DNA of 64,000 nt from Dechloromonas denitrificans (GTDB lineage: Bacteria; Pseudomonadota; Gammaproteobacteria; Burkholderiales; Rhodocyclaceae), in contig NZ_LODL01000035.1 of NCBI RefSeq assembly GCF_001551835.1, positions 240,610 through 304,609 of the forward strand, given 5' to 3'. Both the position numbers and the translations under genes were made by a program. The notes below the pieces were generated by a model. That model searched no databases, was not told where the DNA came from, and worked only from the letters and a program-made list of their open reading frames with translations. Each line of letters begins with the position of its first letter. Within the stretch, counting starts at the first letter, position 1. Of the stretch, positions 18,566-27,933 are shown one piece after another.

Positions 18566-18940
18566 ATGGAAAAAAACACTCACCCGCTCCTGCTCATCGT
18601 TGACGACAGTCGCATGTCGCGCATGCTGGTCCGCGCCATCGTCGCCGACAGCCGGCCAGACTGGCGCATTGCCGAAGCCTGCAACGGTGACGAGGCGCTC
18701 CAGATCGTCGCCGAGGAATGCCCTGACTACATCAGCATGGACGTCAACATGCCGGGCATCAGCGGCCTGGAAGCCGCCGGCCGCATTCGCATGCGCCACC
18801 CGGAAGCCCGCATCACGCTGTGCACCGCCAACATTCAGGAAAGCACCCGGGAAGCGGCGGCCCGGGCCGGCGTTCATTTCGTGGCCAAGCCGATCACCGC
18901 ACAATCGGTCGCTGACGCCATCGCTTTTTTCGAGGCCTGA
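18566..18940 (+). CDS. Single-domain response regulator (CheY-like)
   Basis: A stand-alone receiver domain of 124 residues. The acidic pair is in LLIVDDSRMSRML, the phospho-acceptor in YISMDVNMPG, and the conserved Thr/Ala and Lys in CTANIQES and FVAKPIT. There is no output domain, so it must act by protein contact, as CheY does. It is followed after four bases by a CheC-like phosphatase gene and then a GGDEF gene, which makes a three-gene signalling operon. The groES operon diverges upstream. Confidence 0.9.
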   Translation: MEKNTHPLLLIVDDSRMSRMLVRAIVADSRPDWRIAEACNGDEALQIVAEECPDYISMDVNMPGISGLEAAGRIRMRHPEARITLCTANIQESTREAAARAGVHFVAKPITAQSVADAIAFFEA

Positions 18941-18944
18941 ACGC

Positions 18945-19556
18945 GTGCCCCTGAACGAATTGCAGCGCGATGCGCTGGGCGAGATCTTCAATATCGGTGT
19001 CGGCCGGGCCGCTTCCAGCCTGAGCCAGATTGTCAGCGACGAGGTGCTGCTGAGCGCCCCCGAAGTCATGGTCGTCCATCGCGAGCAGGCCGCCAAGGTC
19101 CTGCTCGGCGCCGAACTGAACCAGTTCAGCACGGTCAGCCAGAGCTTTTCCGGCCCTTTCGACGCCCAGGCCATGCTGGTCTTTCCCGAGTCGAATGCAC
19201 TGGAAATCGTCCGCCTGATGGTCGGGCCGCACATGAGCATCGAGGAACTTTCAGAATTCGAGCAGGAAGCGATGTGCGAAATCGGCAACATCATCCTCAA
19301 CGCCTGCATGAGTTCGCTGGCCGACATCTTCCACATCCGCTTTGAAAGCACCCTGCCGCTGCATCGTTTCGGCGACACCTACAACCTGCCCATCCTCGAC
19401 GGCGACGAGGAGCAGATGGTGCTGCTCCTGCAGGTGGACATGATCATCAGCCAGCAGCGCATCCAGGGCCACATCCTGTTTCTGCTCAGCGTGCCTTCGA
19501 TGAGCGCCCTGCTCGACCATATCGACCGTTACCTCAGTGCGCAGGGACTGGCATGA
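18945..19556 (+). CDS. CheC-like CheY phosphatase
   Basis: A 203-residue protein starting at GTG. It has the duplicated CheC active-site helices with an E-x-x-N pattern: LGEIFNIGVGRAASSL near the N-terminus and MCEIGNIILNACMSSL about 100 residues later. CheC/CheX/FliY proteins dephosphorylate CheY. Here the probable substrate is the receiver protein encoded immediately upstream. The last bases overlap the start of the GGDEF gene (ATGA). Confidence 0.85.
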   Translation: MPLNELQRDALGEIFNIGVGRAASSLSQIVSDEVLLSAPEVMVVHREQAAKVLLGAELNQFSTVSQSFSGPFDAQAMLVFPESNALEIVRLMVGPHMSIEELSEFEQEAMCEIGNIILNACMSSLADIFHIRFESTLPLHRFGDTYNLPILDGDEEQMVLLLQVDMIISQQRIQGHILFLLSVPSMSALLDHIDRYLSAQGLA

Positions 19557-20542
19557 CGGAACGCGAACTCGACAGCATCGGCATCGACCTCGGCAGCGTT
19601 ATCGACAGCCTGCAGGTCGGCATCATCATTCTCGACAGCGAGCGCCGCATCCGCCACTGCAACCGCTGGCTGACCCAGCGCAGCGGACTGGCGGCCAGCG
19701 CGATTGACGGCAGGCCGCTGTACGAGGTATTTCCCGAGGCGCACGGCAGCCGGCTTGAGCAGGCAGTGCACCACGCCATTGACGACCGCCTGCCGTCGCT
19801 GCTCTCACCGGCGCTGCACGGGACGCTGCTGGCGCTCTACCAGACGCCGGGCGACCGCCGTCACGACCGGCGCATGCAGCAGATGATCCACGTCGTACCG
19901 CTCAGCGACAAGGCGCAACAAGGAGCCTGCCTGATCCAGATCAGCGACATGACCGCCAACATTTCGCGCGAGCGCCTGCTCCGCCAGCAAACCGAGACCC
20001 TGCGCCGGACGACTACCCAGGATCCGCTGACCGGTGTCGCCAACCGGCGCAAGTTCGACGATGTGCTGGCCAGCGAGTTTCACAAGGCGCAGCGCAACAA
20101 GCTGCAACTGGCCCTGATGATCATCGATCTCGATGCATTCAGTCGCTACAACACGCATTACGGCCGCGAGCGGGGCGATGTCTGCCTCAGCGAAATCGCC
20201 GCCGCCCTGCAGGATGTCGTTCGCCCGCTCGGCGACCTGCTCGCCCGCTACGCCGGCGACAAGTTCGCCCTGATCCTGCCCGGCATGGATGAACGCGAGG
20301 TCTGCCGCCTGGCCGAAAACCTGCGCCTGCGGGTGGGCACGCTGGGCATTGGCAATGCTGCCAGCAATACGGGCTACCTGACGGCCAGCATCGGCGTCAC
20401 GGTCATGCAGCCGAGCGCCGATGCCGACACCCACACCCTGCTCTCCTCGGCCGATGTCGCGCTCTACCAGGCCAAGCACGAAGGCCGCAACCGGGTCGTC
20501 TTTTTCTCCGCCGAGGACGGCAGTTTCAGGAGCTACGGCTAA
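19553..20542 (+). CDS. PAS-GGDEF protein with degenerate signature (AGDKF)
   Basis: A 329-residue protein with no clear membrane segment. An N-terminal PAS-like fold covers about 12-135, with a linker at about 135-152 and a GGDEF domain from about 155. The catalytic loop reads AGDKF (A234-F238) in place of GGDEF/GGEEF, so the acidic residue that binds metal is replaced by lysine, and the segment LDAFSRYNTHYGRERGD is also atypical. No RxxD inhibitory site is seen. It is probably catalytically inactive and may act as a binding or effector module for the CheY/CheC pair. This is inference from motifs. Confidence 0.82.
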   Translation: MTERELDSIGIDLGSVIDSLQVGIIILDSERRIRHCNRWLTQRSGLAASAIDGRPLYEVFPEAHGSRLEQAVHHAIDDRLPSLLSPALHGTLLALYQTPGDRRHDRRMQQMIHVVPLSDKAQQGACLIQISDMTANISRERLLRQQTETLRRTTTQDPLTGVANRRKFDDVLASEFHKAQRNKLQLALMIIDLDAFSRYNTHYGRERGDVCLSEIAAALQDVVRPLGDLLARYAGDKFALILPGMDEREVCRLAENLRLRVGTLGIGNAASNTGYLTASIGVTVMQPSADADTHTLLSSADVALYQAKHEGRNRVVFFSAEDGSFRSYG

Positions 20543-20545
20543 GCC

Positions 20546-22696
20546 TCACGCCATGCCCGGGCCGAACAGGCGATAGGCATTGCGCCCCCCGGCCTTGGCG
20601 GCATACAGCGCCGCATCGGCACTGCGCTTGAGGACATCCATGTCCTCGCCATGCTCGGGGAAGATGGCCACCCCGACGCTGGCCGAGATGCGTGCCTCGC
20701 CCGCTTCCAGCAGGTATTCCTGGCCCAGGCTGCCGACAATCCGCCGGGCGACATCCTCCGCCTCGGCCGGGTTGACGATCTTGGGCAGAATGACGGCGAA
20801 CTCGTCACCACCCAGCCGGGCGACGGTATCCGATTCGCGCACCAGCAGACGCAGGCGACGCGCCGTTTCAAGCAGCAGCTCGTCGCCAGCAGCATGCCCC
20901 ATGCTGTCGTTGACCGCCTTGAAGTGGTCGAGGTCAATGTACAGCAGGGCAAACGCCTCGCCATAGCGCCGCGCCTGCGTCATCGACATCTGCAGGCGGT
21001 CGTAGAACAGCGCACGGTTGGGCAGATCGGTCAGCGGATCGCTCTGCGCCTTGTGGCGCAATAACTCCTCGGCCTCCTTGCGCTGCGTGATGTCAATGAA
21101 GGTGGCGACGTGACGGCCGCCGCTTTCCGCCGCCTCGCCATGAATCAGCGAGATGGCCAGCCAGGACGCATAGATCCTACCGTCGCGCCGCTTGTTCCAG
21201 ATTTCGCCCTCCCAGTGACCATTACGCGCCAGGGCCTGCCACATCGCAGCATAAAACTCTGCCCCATGCCGGCCGGAGGCGAGCAATTTCGGGTCGCGGC
21301 CGAGCACCTCGCGCACCGGGTAGCCGGTAATCACCGAAAAGGCCGGGTTGGCCTGGATGATCAGGTTTTCACTATCGGTGACGATGATCCCTTCGCTGGC
21401 ATTTTCCATCACCGCCGCGGCGATCTGCAGCGCACGCTCGTCGGCGATGCGGTCCGTCATATCGCTGACGTTGACCACCCATTGCGGCGCTTCGTTGGCC
21501 CCGACATCGATCTTCGCGACATGCACGTCGGCCACCCGAGCCAGCAGGCTGCCGGCCCGCAGGAAGCGCAGGCGCGAACTGGCCGAGACCGGTTCGCCGC
21601 GGAGCCGGCGGCCGAGGCGATCGGCCACCACGCCCCGGTCGAGCGGGTGAATGTAGTCGAGGATGGGATGCCCGATCATCTGCTCCGGCGCGCAACCGAG
21701 AATCTCCGCCGCCCGCTCGTTGGCAAAGATGATGAGGAAGGCCGGCGCCTCGAAAATCATGATGCCGTCCTGGCTGGCCTCGATCACCGAGCGATAGCGC
21801 GCCTTGCTGTCATTGATCAGGCGCTCGTTGCGTTGACGCTCAGCAACCTCTTCAAGCAGGTGGGCATTGGCCGCGGAAAGTTCCTGGGTGCGCTCGGCAA
21901 TCAGGCGCTCCTGACCAGCACTGACCTCGCTCAGACGCCAGAAATAGCGGCGCGAGCGAGCCGCGGCATAGTGCAGCAACCCGGCGACCAGCAGGGCGGC
22001 GGCAACCATCAGGAAAACGGCGCGCTGCCGTTGCTGCGTGCGCACCGCGAGCATTCTGGCCGCCGGCATGGTCACGCTGATGCCGCCGCGCACCATGCCC
22101 TGCACGTAACCCTGCCCGGCATGACAGGCCAGACAGGACTTTTTGACATAAAGCGGCGCCATGTAACGGTAGACCGCCGCCTCACCCGTGCCGAGCAGTG
22201 ACAGCGCTTCCTCGGCCTTGTGCGTCTCGAAGCGCTGCAGGGCCGAGGCCTCCCATTCATCGGCCCCGTTACCCGGCCGGATCGGCTTCAGACTGGTAAT
22301 CCGGAACTTGACGCCGTCGGCCTGCTCGGCGATCTCCGCAATCTGGCGAGTCATGAAAGCCGGGTTGATCATCGTCAGGCGCGTCCCATCGACCGTCGTC
22401 AGATCCCGCTTCGGATGCGACAGATAAGGATTGGGCTGGGTTAGTTCGGTGACCGGGACATAGACGCCACCATGCCCGGCATTCCAGTCACGGGTCAGTT
22501 CGACCAGGCGAAACAGCGCGTTGCCCCGCTCGCGGGCGAGATACTCGATGTTGTCGTCGATGAAGCGGAAGTCGATGGCAACGGCGAGGCCACAGATTAC
22601 CGCCACGACCAGATAGATGAACGCGACCCCTAGCCGGTAACCGGCGAATTGCGGGCTAGCCGACACCGAAGGATCAGCGCTTGATGCAATCGTCAT
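20546..22696 (-). CDS. Heme-type DUF3365 sensor, PAS-PAS-GGDEF diguanylate cyclase
   Basis: A 716-residue membrane protein. A membrane segment lies at about 22-45, then a periplasmic DUF3365 (Tll0287-like) domain with the c-type heme site CLACH (about 188-192), a second membrane segment near 222-240, a short coiled coil, two PAS domains and an intact GGDEF domain with RLGGDEFAVIL. It probably makes c-di-GMP in response to redox state or a gas ligand sensed by heme. The ATG at 22696 is preferred over the TTG three codons upstream. The gene converges on the CheY-CheC-GGDEF operon with a three-base gap. Confidence 0.88.
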   Translation of the reverse strand: MTIASSADPSVSASPQFAGYRLGVAFIYLVVAVICGLAVAIDFRFIDDNIEYLARERGNALFRLVELTRDWNAGHGGVYVPVTELTQPNPYLSHPKRDLTTVDGTRLTMINPAFMTRQIAEIAEQADGVKFRITSLKPIRPGNGADEWEASALQRFETHKAEEALSLLGTGEAAVYRYMAPLYVKKSCLACHAGQGYVQGMVRGGISVTMPAARMLAVRTQQRQRAVFLMVAAALLVAGLLHYAAARSRRYFWRLSEVSAGQERLIAERTQELSAANAHLLEEVAERQRNERLINDSKARYRSVIEASQDGIMIFEAPAFLIIFANERAAEILGCAPEQMIGHPILDYIHPLDRGVVADRLGRRLRGEPVSASSRLRFLRAGSLLARVADVHVAKIDVGANEAPQWVVNVSDMTDRIADERALQIAAAVMENASEGIIVTDSENLIIQANPAFSVITGYPVREVLGRDPKLLASGRHGAEFYAAMWQALARNGHWEGEIWNKRRDGRIYASWLAISLIHGEAAESGGRHVATFIDITQRKEAEELLRHKAQSDPLTDLPNRALFYDRLQMSMTQARRYGEAFALLYIDLDHFKAVNDSMGHAAGDELLLETARRLRLLVRESDTVARLGGDEFAVILPKIVNPAEAEDVARRIVGSLGQEYLLEAGEARISASVGVAIFPEHGEDMDVLKRSADAALYAAKAGGRNAYRLFGPGMA

Positions 22697-22850
22697 TATG
22701 ACCAATTCATATTAAAGGAATCAGACAGTTAGCCGTTGAAAACAAACTACAGGATATGGCTAGAATGCCCCCTCCAGGTGTGATTTTTGCTCATTAGTAG
22801 CTGCTGCCTACAGCCAACCGACAATTCGAGAAAACTCCTACAAACGCACC

Positions 22851-24935
22851 ATGAAGAACAATCAGCCCGTCACCCAACGCGAAGTCGCATTTCCATTAAA
22901 CACCTATTTGGTGTCCCATACCGACCTTAAAGGAATCATCACTGCGGCCAACGACGCCTTTGTCGAGATCAGCGGCTTTACGCGTGAAGAGTTGATTGGC
23001 AAGAATCACAATATCGTCCGTCACCCGGACATGCCGGAAGCCGCCTTTGGCGATCTCTGGCAAACCGTCAAAGGCGGCCTGCCCTGGCGCGGCCTGGTCA
23101 AGAACCGCTGCAAGAACGGCGATTTCTACTGGGTCGAGGCCTTCGTCGTGCCGGTCAAGAAGAATGGGCAGATCACCGGCTACATGTCGGTGCGCACCCC
23201 GGCCAGCCGCGACCAGCGCGCCGCTGCCGAAAAGGCCTATGCTGCCGCCGGCCAGAAAGGCAGCCTGCCGGCCAGCGGCCGGCGCACGCTGGCGCTGCGC
23301 ACCCGCCTGTGGGTGGCAATTGCCGTCATCCTGAGCCTGATGACGGCGATTGGCCTGCTCGGCCTGAACGGCATCGCCGAAACCAATGACCAGCTCGACC
23401 GCATGTACAAGGAAAAACTGGCGCCGTCGAACATGGCCAGCCGGATGATGCTGCTGCTCGCCGACAACCGCGCCCAGGTCATGCTCGCCCTGCAGCACGA
23501 CCCGGCCAATTCCTCAGCGAAACTGCACGACCATGCGCTCGACCTGCATATCGAGGCGACGCTGAAGAATCGCGAGCAGATCAATGCCGAACTCGAGGGC
23601 CTGAAAAAGACCGCGCTCAACGACAAGGAACAGCAGTTGCTCGCCCGCTTTGGCGACACCCGGGAGCGCTTTTCGAAGGAAGGCATCGCCGTCGCCCGCA
23701 ACCTGCTCAAGGAAGGGCAGTTCACGCAGGCCAACGAATTGCTGCTGCTCAAGATCAATCCGCTGTATGCCGAAATGCGGCGCGATGGCGAAGCGCTGAT
23801 CCAGGAATTCGCCCACTCGGCGGAAGCAAATTTTGCCACGGCCGAAGCCAATTACCGGACCATCCGCAACATCACCATCGGCAGCATGGTCTTCGCCCTG
23901 CTCGCTGCGCTGGTCGGCGGCGCGCTCCTGATTGGTGCAATTCTAGGTCCGATCCGCAAGGCCATCACCCATTTTGAACAGATTGCCGAAGGCAAGCTGA
24001 CCGACGACATCGACGTCGGCGGCCGCGATGAAACCGGCCTGCTGCTCTGCAACCTGGCCACCATGCAGGGCACACTGAAGGCGATGCTCGACGAGATCAC
24101 CGCCGCCTCGCGCGCCATCGACAGCCGCTCCCGCTTGCTCGAAGAGCAGATGACGCAGGTCGCCGTGCAATCGGACCAGCAACAGGCCAGCGTCGAAGGC
24201 GTCGCCTCGGCAACCGAGCAATTCAGCCAGTCAGTGCAGGAAGTGGCGGCCAATGCCCAGGACACGGCGACGGCGGCCCGCGAATCGCAGGCCCAGGTCA
24301 TCGAAAGCAACGCCAGCATCAACCAGAGCATGGCGGCGACCAACCGCGTCGTAGCGGCAGTGCATGACTCGAATACGACGATCGACCAACTCAACCAGTC
24401 GATTGCCAAGATCGGCGACATCACCAAGGTGATTGCCGACATCGCCAGCCAGACCAACCTGCTCGCCCTCAACGCCGCCATCGAAGCGGCGCGGGCCGGC
24501 GAACAGGGCCGCGGCTTCGCCGTCGTCGCCGACGAGGTGCGCAAGCTGGCCGAACGGACGACGACTTCGACCGCCGACATCAACACCACGGTTTGCGAAA
24601 TCCAGTCGGTCACCGCGCAGGCGGTAGCCAGCATGGACCGCGCCGCGCTCGAAGTGGAAACCGGCATCGGCAAGCTGCGCGAAAGCGTCGCCGGGCTGGA
24701 AGGCATCACCGAGTCGTCGAGCCAGGTTTCGCTGATGGCCGGCCAGATTTCGGACGCCGCCCGCCAGCAGGGCGTGGCCAGCGAAGAAGTGGCGATCAGC
24801 ATGCAGCAGATCACCGACCTCATCGAACGCAACACCACCTCGGCCCGCTCGGCCCGCCAGGCGGCCGACGAATTGCTGGTCACCGCCGGCCAGCTCGACA
24901 AGCTGATCGCCGGCTTCGAGCTCTATCGCCGCTAG
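22851..24935 (+). CDS. Methyl-accepting chemotaxis protein with Aer-like PAS domain
   Basis: A 694-residue chemoreceptor. An N-terminal cytoplasmic PAS domain (about 15-125; [43 protein letters not shown]) resembles Aer, which senses redox through FAD. Two membrane segments (about 156-175 and 343-365) surround a four-helix-bundle-type periplasmic region, followed by HAMP and the signalling domain with hairpin tip [20 protein letters not shown]. It combines an internal energy sensor with a periplasmic ligand domain, a frequent layout in this group. The neighbour is the divergent heme-GGDEF gene. Confidence 0.92.
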   Translation: MKNNQPVTQREVAFPLNTYLVSHTDLKGIITAANDAFVEISGFTREELIGKNHNIVRHPDMPEAAFGDLWQTVKGGLPWRGLVKNRCKNGDFYWVEAFVVPVKKNGQITGYMSVRTPASRDQRAAAEKAYAAAGQKGSLPASGRRTLALRTRLWVAIAVILSLMTAIGLLGLNGIAETNDQLDRMYKEKLAPSNMASRMMLLLADNRAQVMLALQHDPANSSAKLHDHALDLHIEATLKNREQINAELEGLKKTALNDKEQQLLARFGDTRERFSKEGIAVARNLLKEGQFTQANELLLLKINPLYAEMRRDGEALIQEFAHSAEANFATAEANYRTIRNITIGSMVFALLAALVGGALLIGAILGPIRKAITHFEQIAEGKLTDDIDVGGRDETGLLLCNLATMQGTLKAMLDEITAASRAIDSRSRLLEEQMTQVAVQSDQQQASVEGVASATEQFSQSVQEVAANAQDTATAARESQAQVIESNASINQSMAATNRVVAAVHDSNTTIDQLNQSIAKIGDITKVIADIASQTNLLALNAAIEAARAGEQGRGFAVVADEVRKLAERTTTSTADINTTVCEIQSVTAQAVASMDRAALEVETGIGKLRESVAGLEGITESSSQVSLMAGQISDAARQQGVASEEVAISMQQITDLIERNTTSARSARQAADELLVTAGQLDKLIAGFELYRR

Positions 24936-24964
24936 GGCGTCGGCAGGGCAGGCGCAGGCCGTTA

Positions 24965-24988
24965 GAATGGGAGGCTCCGGCCTCCCAT
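24965..24988. repeat. Hairpin between the chemoreceptor gene and dacB
   Basis: A perfect 10-bp inverted repeat (AATGGGAGGC / GCCTCCCATT) with a TCCG loop lies 30 bases after the chemoreceptor stop and ends 11 bases before dacB. No T tract follows, so it is a weak terminator at best or an mRNA-stabilising or translation-modulating hairpin. Confidence 0.6.
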
Positions 24989-24999
24989 TCCGCTTTCCG

Positions 25000-26439
25000 A
25001 TGACCCTGAAACTACTCGCCGCCCTCGCCGGCGCCCTGCTCGGCCTGCCCGCCCTGGCCGACGGCCTGCCGCCCAATGTGCTGAAAGCGCTGAAGGCGGC
25101 GCAGATTCCCGCCGCCAGCGTCGCTGTCGTCGTCCAGCCGGTTGATGCCGCGACGCCGCTGGTCGCCCACAATGCGGCCCCGGCAATGAACCCGGCCTCG
25201 GTGATGAAGCTGCTCACCACCTACGCCGCGCTCGACCTGCTCGGCCCGGCCTACACCTGGAAAACCACGGCCTGGATCGAGACTCCGGCGGTCGACGGCG
25301 TTTTGAACGGCAATTTGTACCTGAAAGGCAGCGGCGACCCGCGCTTCGCCATCGAACACCTGGCCGGCCTGCTCCGCCAGCTACGCGTCCGCGGCATCCA
25401 GCACATCGCCGGCGACATCGTGCTCGACCGCACCGTCTTCAACGTGCCGAGCATCGACCCCGGCGCCTTCGACGACAAGCCGATGCGCCCCTACAACGTC
25501 GGCCCGGACGGCCTGCTGATCAATTTCCGGGCGCTGCGCTTCACGCTGCAGCCGGACAACGGCAAGCCGCGCCTGCTGCAGGAAACGCCGAGCGAGGGCC
25601 TGCGCCTCGACAACCGCCTGCGCAGCGCCGACGGCGGCTGCGGCAGCGACTGGAAGGAGCGCATCGACGTCCGCCTGACCCCGGAAAACAACGGCAACCG
25701 CCTCGAATTCAACGGCAGCTACAGCCCGCTGTGCGGCGAAAAGACGCTCAACCTGGCGCCGCTGCCGGCCGACGCCCACAGCAGCGGTCTGCTCCGTGCG
25801 CTGTGGAAGGAACTCGGCGGCAGTCTGGCCGGCCAGGTCCGCGGCGGCGGCATCCCGCTCGGCAGCAAGCTGGTCGCCAGCCACGAATCGCCGCCGCTGG
25901 CCGATGCCGTGCGCGACATCAACAAGTTCAGCAACAACGTCATGGCCCGCCAGGTTTTCCTGACCCTCGGCAACGATACGGCGCCGGCCACCCCCGAACG
26001 TGCCCGGCAGCGCGTCACCGACTGGCTGAACGGGCGCGGCCTGCGCTTTGCCGAACTGGTGCTCGACAACGGCTCCGGCCTGTCGCGCAGCGAACGGATC
26101 AGCGCCGACAGCCTGAACCGCCTGCTGCTCGATGCCTGGAAAAACCCGGTAATGCCCGAATTCATCTCCAGCATGCCGATCGTCGGCATCGACGGCACGA
26201 TGAAAAAACGCCTGAACGGCTCCGACGCCACCGGCCGCGCCCACATCAAGACCGGCACGCTGGACGGCGTCAAGACCGCCGCCGGCTACGCGCTGGATGC
26301 CCAGGGCCGGCGTTACGCGGTGACTTTCCTGATCAACCACCCGAAAGCCCAGGCCGGCAGCGCGGCAATCGATGCGCTGCTGGTCTGGGTCGCCCAGCGC
26401 CGGGTCGGCGAAAAAGCACCGCTGCTGGAGAACGAATGA
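25000..26439 (+). CDS. dacB: D-alanyl-D-alanine carboxypeptidase/endopeptidase (PBP4 type)
   Basis: Class C penicillin-binding protein of 479 residues, exported by a signal peptide (LLAALAGALLGLPALADG). The active-site motifs are all present: SxxK as S67-V-M-K70, SxN as SNNVMARQ and KTG in HIKTGTLDG. Such enzymes trim or cleave peptidoglycan cross-links in the periplasm. The ATG at 25000 is chosen because it begins the signal peptide; an upstream ATG lies inside a hairpin. The stop overlaps the next gene (ATGA). Confidence 0.93.
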   Translation: MTLKLLAALAGALLGLPALADGLPPNVLKALKAAQIPAASVAVVVQPVDAATPLVAHNAAPAMNPASVMKLLTTYAALDLLGPAYTWKTTAWIETPAVDGVLNGNLYLKGSGDPRFAIEHLAGLLRQLRVRGIQHIAGDIVLDRTVFNVPSIDPGAFDDKPMRPYNVGPDGLLINFRALRFTLQPDNGKPRLLQETPSEGLRLDNRLRSADGGCGSDWKERIDVRLTPENNGNRLEFNGSYSPLCGEKTLNLAPLPADAHSSGLLRALWKELGGSLAGQVRGGGIPLGSKLVASHESPPLADAVRDINKFSNNVMARQVFLTLGNDTAPATPERARQRVTDWLNGRGLRFAELVLDNGSGLSRSERISADSLNRLLLDAWKNPVMPEFISSMPIVGIDGTMKKRLNGSDATGRAHIKTGTLDGVKTAAGYALDAQGRRYAVTFLINHPKAQAGSAAIDALLVWVAQRRVGEKAPLLENE

Positions 26440-27149
26440 GCGACTTCACCGACCTGCCGCAGGCCTTGCCGGCTGCCGTACTGAATGAGGCCGGCCTCAA
26501 CCGGCAGGCGGTCTTCGCGCTGGCCGAGCTGCCAGCCGAGATGCGCGCCAGCCTCGAAGCCATCGCCCCATTGGCCGGCTACCGGCAACTGATCCTGATC
26601 GGCCAAGGCGGCCGCCGGCTATGGGAATGCGTCAAGGCTTCGGGCATCCGCAGCGCCGACCCGATCGACGACTTCACCGTGCGCACCATCGCCCAGTGCT
26701 TCGCCGCCCACCTGCCCGACAACCGTTACCAGTTGCTCTACCCGAGCCATCACCCGATTGGCCTGCAGCAACTCGGTAGCTTGGCCGGCTGGCACCACGC
26801 CTCGCCCTTCATGGTCGGCATCGACGCCGAATGGGGCAGCTGGTCGGCCTATCGCGCCGTCGTGCTGGCCGATACCCGTTTTCCCGTTTCCTCACCGGTC
26901 CACCGCAGCCATCCGTGTTCGGCTTGCCGGACGCAGGACTGCATCGCCGCCTGCCCGGCCGGCGCGCTCGGCGACGGCCCATTCAAGCTGGAGCGCTGCG
27001 TCGCCTACCGCAAGCAGCCCGACTCGGCCTGCCGGACGACCTGCCTGGCCCGCCTGGCCTGCCCGGTCGGCGTCCGGCATCGCTACACGGACGAACAGAT
27101 CAGCCACAGCTACAGCATCTCGCTGCGCATGATCGAAGAGTTCTACTGA
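26436..27149 (+). CDS. 4Fe-4S ferredoxin-type protein, function unknown (QueG-like C-terminal cluster region)
   Basis: A 237-residue soluble protein. The last third is rich in cysteine: CSACRTQDCIAACP, then CVAYRKQ and a C-x3-C-x5-CP stretch ending in CPVG, which could hold one or two Fe-S clusters. The HPCSACRTQDC stretch recalls the ferredoxin part of epoxyqueuosine reductase, but the spacing (C-x2-C-x4-C-x3-CP) differs and the full QueG cobalamin domain is absent. The first 160 residues have no recognised domain. It is translationally coupled to dacB. Substrate unknown. Confidence 0.75.
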   Translation: MSDFTDLPQALPAAVLNEAGLNRQAVFALAELPAEMRASLEAIAPLAGYRQLILIGQGGRRLWECVKASGIRSADPIDDFTVRTIAQCFAAHLPDNRYQLLYPSHHPIGLQQLGSLAGWHHASPFMVGIDAEWGSWSAYRAVVLADTRFPVSSPVHRSHPCSACRTQDCIAACPAGALGDGPFKLERCVAYRKQPDSACRTTCLARLACPVGVRHRYTDEQISHSYSISLRMIEEFY

Positions 27150-27164
27150 CACCTGCCGCGCCGT

Positions 27165-27773
27165 ATGTCCAAACACCCCATCAGCCGCCACACGTTGTTC
27201 GAAGACGCCCAGGCCCTGCTCGTCGCGCCGCTTTTCGTCGCCTTCGCCGTCCTTCTCTTCAAGGAAGCCGGGCTGCTCACCGGCGGCACGGTCGGCATCG
27301 CCTTCCTGATCCACTACCTCAAGCAATGGCCGTTCGGCCTCGTCCTCTTCGTCGTCAATCTGCCCTTCTACCTGCTCGCCATCCGGGCCATGGGGCGCAG
27401 CTTCACGCTGAAGACCTTTCTCGCCGTCAGCCTGCTCTCGCTGTACGCCGAACTGCTGCCCCGGCTGGTCGAGTTCCAGGCGCTGAACCGGGTTTTCGCC
27501 GCGCTGATGGGCGGCTTCCTGGCCGGTGTCGGCCTGCTCATCCTGATCCGCCACCGGGCCAGCCTGGGCGGCCTCGGCATTCTCGTCATCCACTTGCAAA
27601 ATACCCGCGGCTGGCGGGCCGGCCACCTGCAGATGGCGGCCGACAGCCTGATCCTCGGCGCTGCCATCTTTGTCCGCGACCCGCTCAGCGTCGGCCTGTC
27701 GATCATCGGCGCACTGGCCCTGAACCTGGTCATCGCGGTCAATCACAAGGCCGGCCGCTACATGGGTACCTGA
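27165..27773 (+). CDS. YitT-family membrane protein
   Basis: A 202-residue inner membrane protein with about five hydrophobic segments and the YitT/DUF161 features: a Gly-rich turn (GLLTGGTVGIAFLI) and RHRASLGGLGILVIHLQ. The role of the family is not established. It follows the Fe-S protein gene after 15 bases and may be its operon partner. Confidence 0.85.
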   Translation: MSKHPISRHTLFEDAQALLVAPLFVAFAVLLFKEAGLLTGGTVGIAFLIHYLKQWPFGLVLFVVNLPFYLLAIRAMGRSFTLKTFLAVSLLSLYAELLPRLVEFQALNRVFAALMGGFLAGVGLLILIRHRASLGGLGILVIHLQNTRGWRAGHLQMAADSLILGAAIFVRDPLSVGLSIIGALALNLVIAVNHKAGRYMGT

Positions 27774-27852
27774 ATCTGGTTTTTGCCCTTTTTCGCCGGT
27801 CGCCCCTAGGGCCAGCCGTTGTCTTTATGGTCGCAGGACTCTTGTTACGGCG

Positions 27853-27865
27853 AATTTGAAAGCAA
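27853..27865 (+). promoter_or_regulatory. Candidate Ada operator (AAT-N6-GCAA)
   Basis: AAT (27853-27855) and GCAA (27862-27865) with a six-base gap match the A box and B box that methylated Ada binds in front of the E. coli ada and aidB genes. A TAAAGT possible -10 box lies at 27897-27902, giving the usual distance of about 45 bases to the start of transcription. Its position before ada-alkB-alkA makes autoregulation likely. Confidence 0.5.
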
Positions 27866-27933
27866 GAGACAGGGTGCGCCGGCATTGCGCAGCGACTAAA
27901 GTTGGTCCGACAATGAACGGGAAAGGACAAGCG

